Shown here: piece after piece, positions 63,701 to 64,000 of the stretch
How the letters are laid out: the number at the start of each line of letters is the position of its first letter
Numbering within the stretch: the first letter of the stretch is position 1
From: Ovoidimarina sp963698645
Lineage (GTDB): Bacteria > Pseudomonadota > Alphaproteobacteria > Rhodobacterales > Rhodobacteraceae
Length of the DNA stretch: 64,000 nt
Assembly (NCBI GenBank): GCA_963698645.1
Contig: CAVORP010000007.1
Span: forward strand, 62,001-126,000
Direction: 5' to 3'
Program-made: the position numbers and the translations under genes
The notes under the pieces: model-generated
The model's database searches: none
The model's input: only the letters and a program-made list of their open reading frames with translations
What the model was told of the DNA's origin: nothing

Positions 63701-64000
63701 ATGACACGCATCGACGATACCTTTGCCCGGCTCAGGGCCGAAGGCCGCAAGGCGTTCGTCTCCTACATCATGGCGGGCGATCCCGACTACGACCGCTCGC
63801 TCGAGATCGTGCGCGGGCTGCCGGGCGCGGGCGTCGATATCATCGAACTGGGCCTGCCCTTCACCGATCCCATGGCCGACGGCCCCACGATCCAGCTTGC
63901 CGGCCAGCGCGCCCTTGCCAGCGGCCAGACGCTCGCCCGGACCCTGCAGATGGTGCGCGACTTCCGCAAGGACGACGCCACCACGCCGATCGTGCTCATG
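63701..64000 (+). CDS. trpA: Tryptophan synthase alpha chain, N-terminal part
   Basis: The first 100 residues are seen; the gene continues past the window. GGAGGGG lies 9 bases before the ATG. The TIM-barrel start FVSYIMAGDPDYDRSLEIVR, the catalytic Glu in VDIIELGLPFTDPMADGPTI and the Asp in the same segment are diagnostic. The enzyme cleaves indole-3-glycerol phosphate to indole, which passes to the beta chain. Confidence 0.95.
   Translation, partial: MTRIDDTFARLRAEGRKAFVSYIMAGDPDYDRSLEIVRGLPGAGVDIIELGLPFTDPMADGPTIQLAGQRALASGQTLARTLQMVRDFRKDDATTPIVLM

Noticed and set aside
1..64000. CRISPR arrays, rRNA genes, prophage or plasmid replication genes
   Set aside because: No regularly spaced direct repeats, rRNA sequence, or phage/replication proteins were seen on either strand.

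Overview
The window looks like a chromosomal segment of a high-GC alphaproteobacterium of the Rhodobacteraceae (Roseobacter/Rhodobacter group). The basis is gene content and order: irr facing fabA-fabB-fabI; a lipoprotein-D,D-carboxypeptidase-tmk-holB-tatD-MBL string; a cobalamin riboswitch ahead of btuB-btuF-cobO-cobQ-cobP; ettA; and trpA at the right edge. A palindromic GC-rich intergenic element typical of that family also occurs near 43.0 kb. No species is assigned.

Layout. 1-6.1 kb: a cell-surface locus with a beta-barrel-like protein (cut by the left edge), a secreted beta-rich protein, an ECF-type sigma factor, its membrane anti-sigma factor, a secreted subtilase and two small secreted proteins, each of the last two followed by a strong terminator. 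6.2-13.8 kb: a lower-GC accessory block next to tRNA-Ser, holding an IS6-family element, a PotABCD-like ABC importer, a hydrolase remnant and an IS3-family element. 14.0-20.3 kb: cell wall, nucleotide and DNA replication genes. 20.5-24.8 kb: an Mla/MCE lipid-transport operon. 25.1-31.8 kb: miaB, a flavoprotein, irr and fatty-acid synthesis genes. 31.8-37.8 kb: B12 uptake and salvage. 38.2-40.8 kb: an AT-rich orphan gene, ettA and a small membrane protein. 40.8-50.4 kb: a sugar ABC importer with a metallo-phosphatase-like protein, a GDSL hydrolase, a fucose-mutarotase-like protein and a PfkB kinase. 50.4-60.0 kb: the most unusual block. 60.3-64.0 kb: a serine hydrolase, a trypsin-like protease, a dienelactone-hydrolase-family protein and trpA.

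The candidate new system is the leftward operon from 60.0 to 50.4 kb. It encodes a Ser/Thr kinase, a very acidic FHA protein and a PP2C phosphatase, then three distinct P-loop GTPase-like proteins (one with a degenerate P-loop, one a large dynamin-like protein, one a single-domain GTPase), a small roadblock/LC7-like protein and an unrecognised protein. Kinase, FHA, phosphatase and the first GTPase overlap or abut, so co-expression is likely. It resembles the kinase-FHA-phosphatase switch of type VI secretion, but no secretion genes are present; the apparent targets are the GTPases. A nested inverted repeat covers the start of the roadblock gene.

A caution applies to the whole window. About a dozen genes carry one or more single-base frame disruptions, concentrated between 43.7 and 51.4 kb, often with full conservation on both sides and sometimes compensating within one gene. 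Sequence or assembly error is the simplest explanation, though real decay of some loci is possible. Such genes are given with their full inferred extent, and the break is noted.
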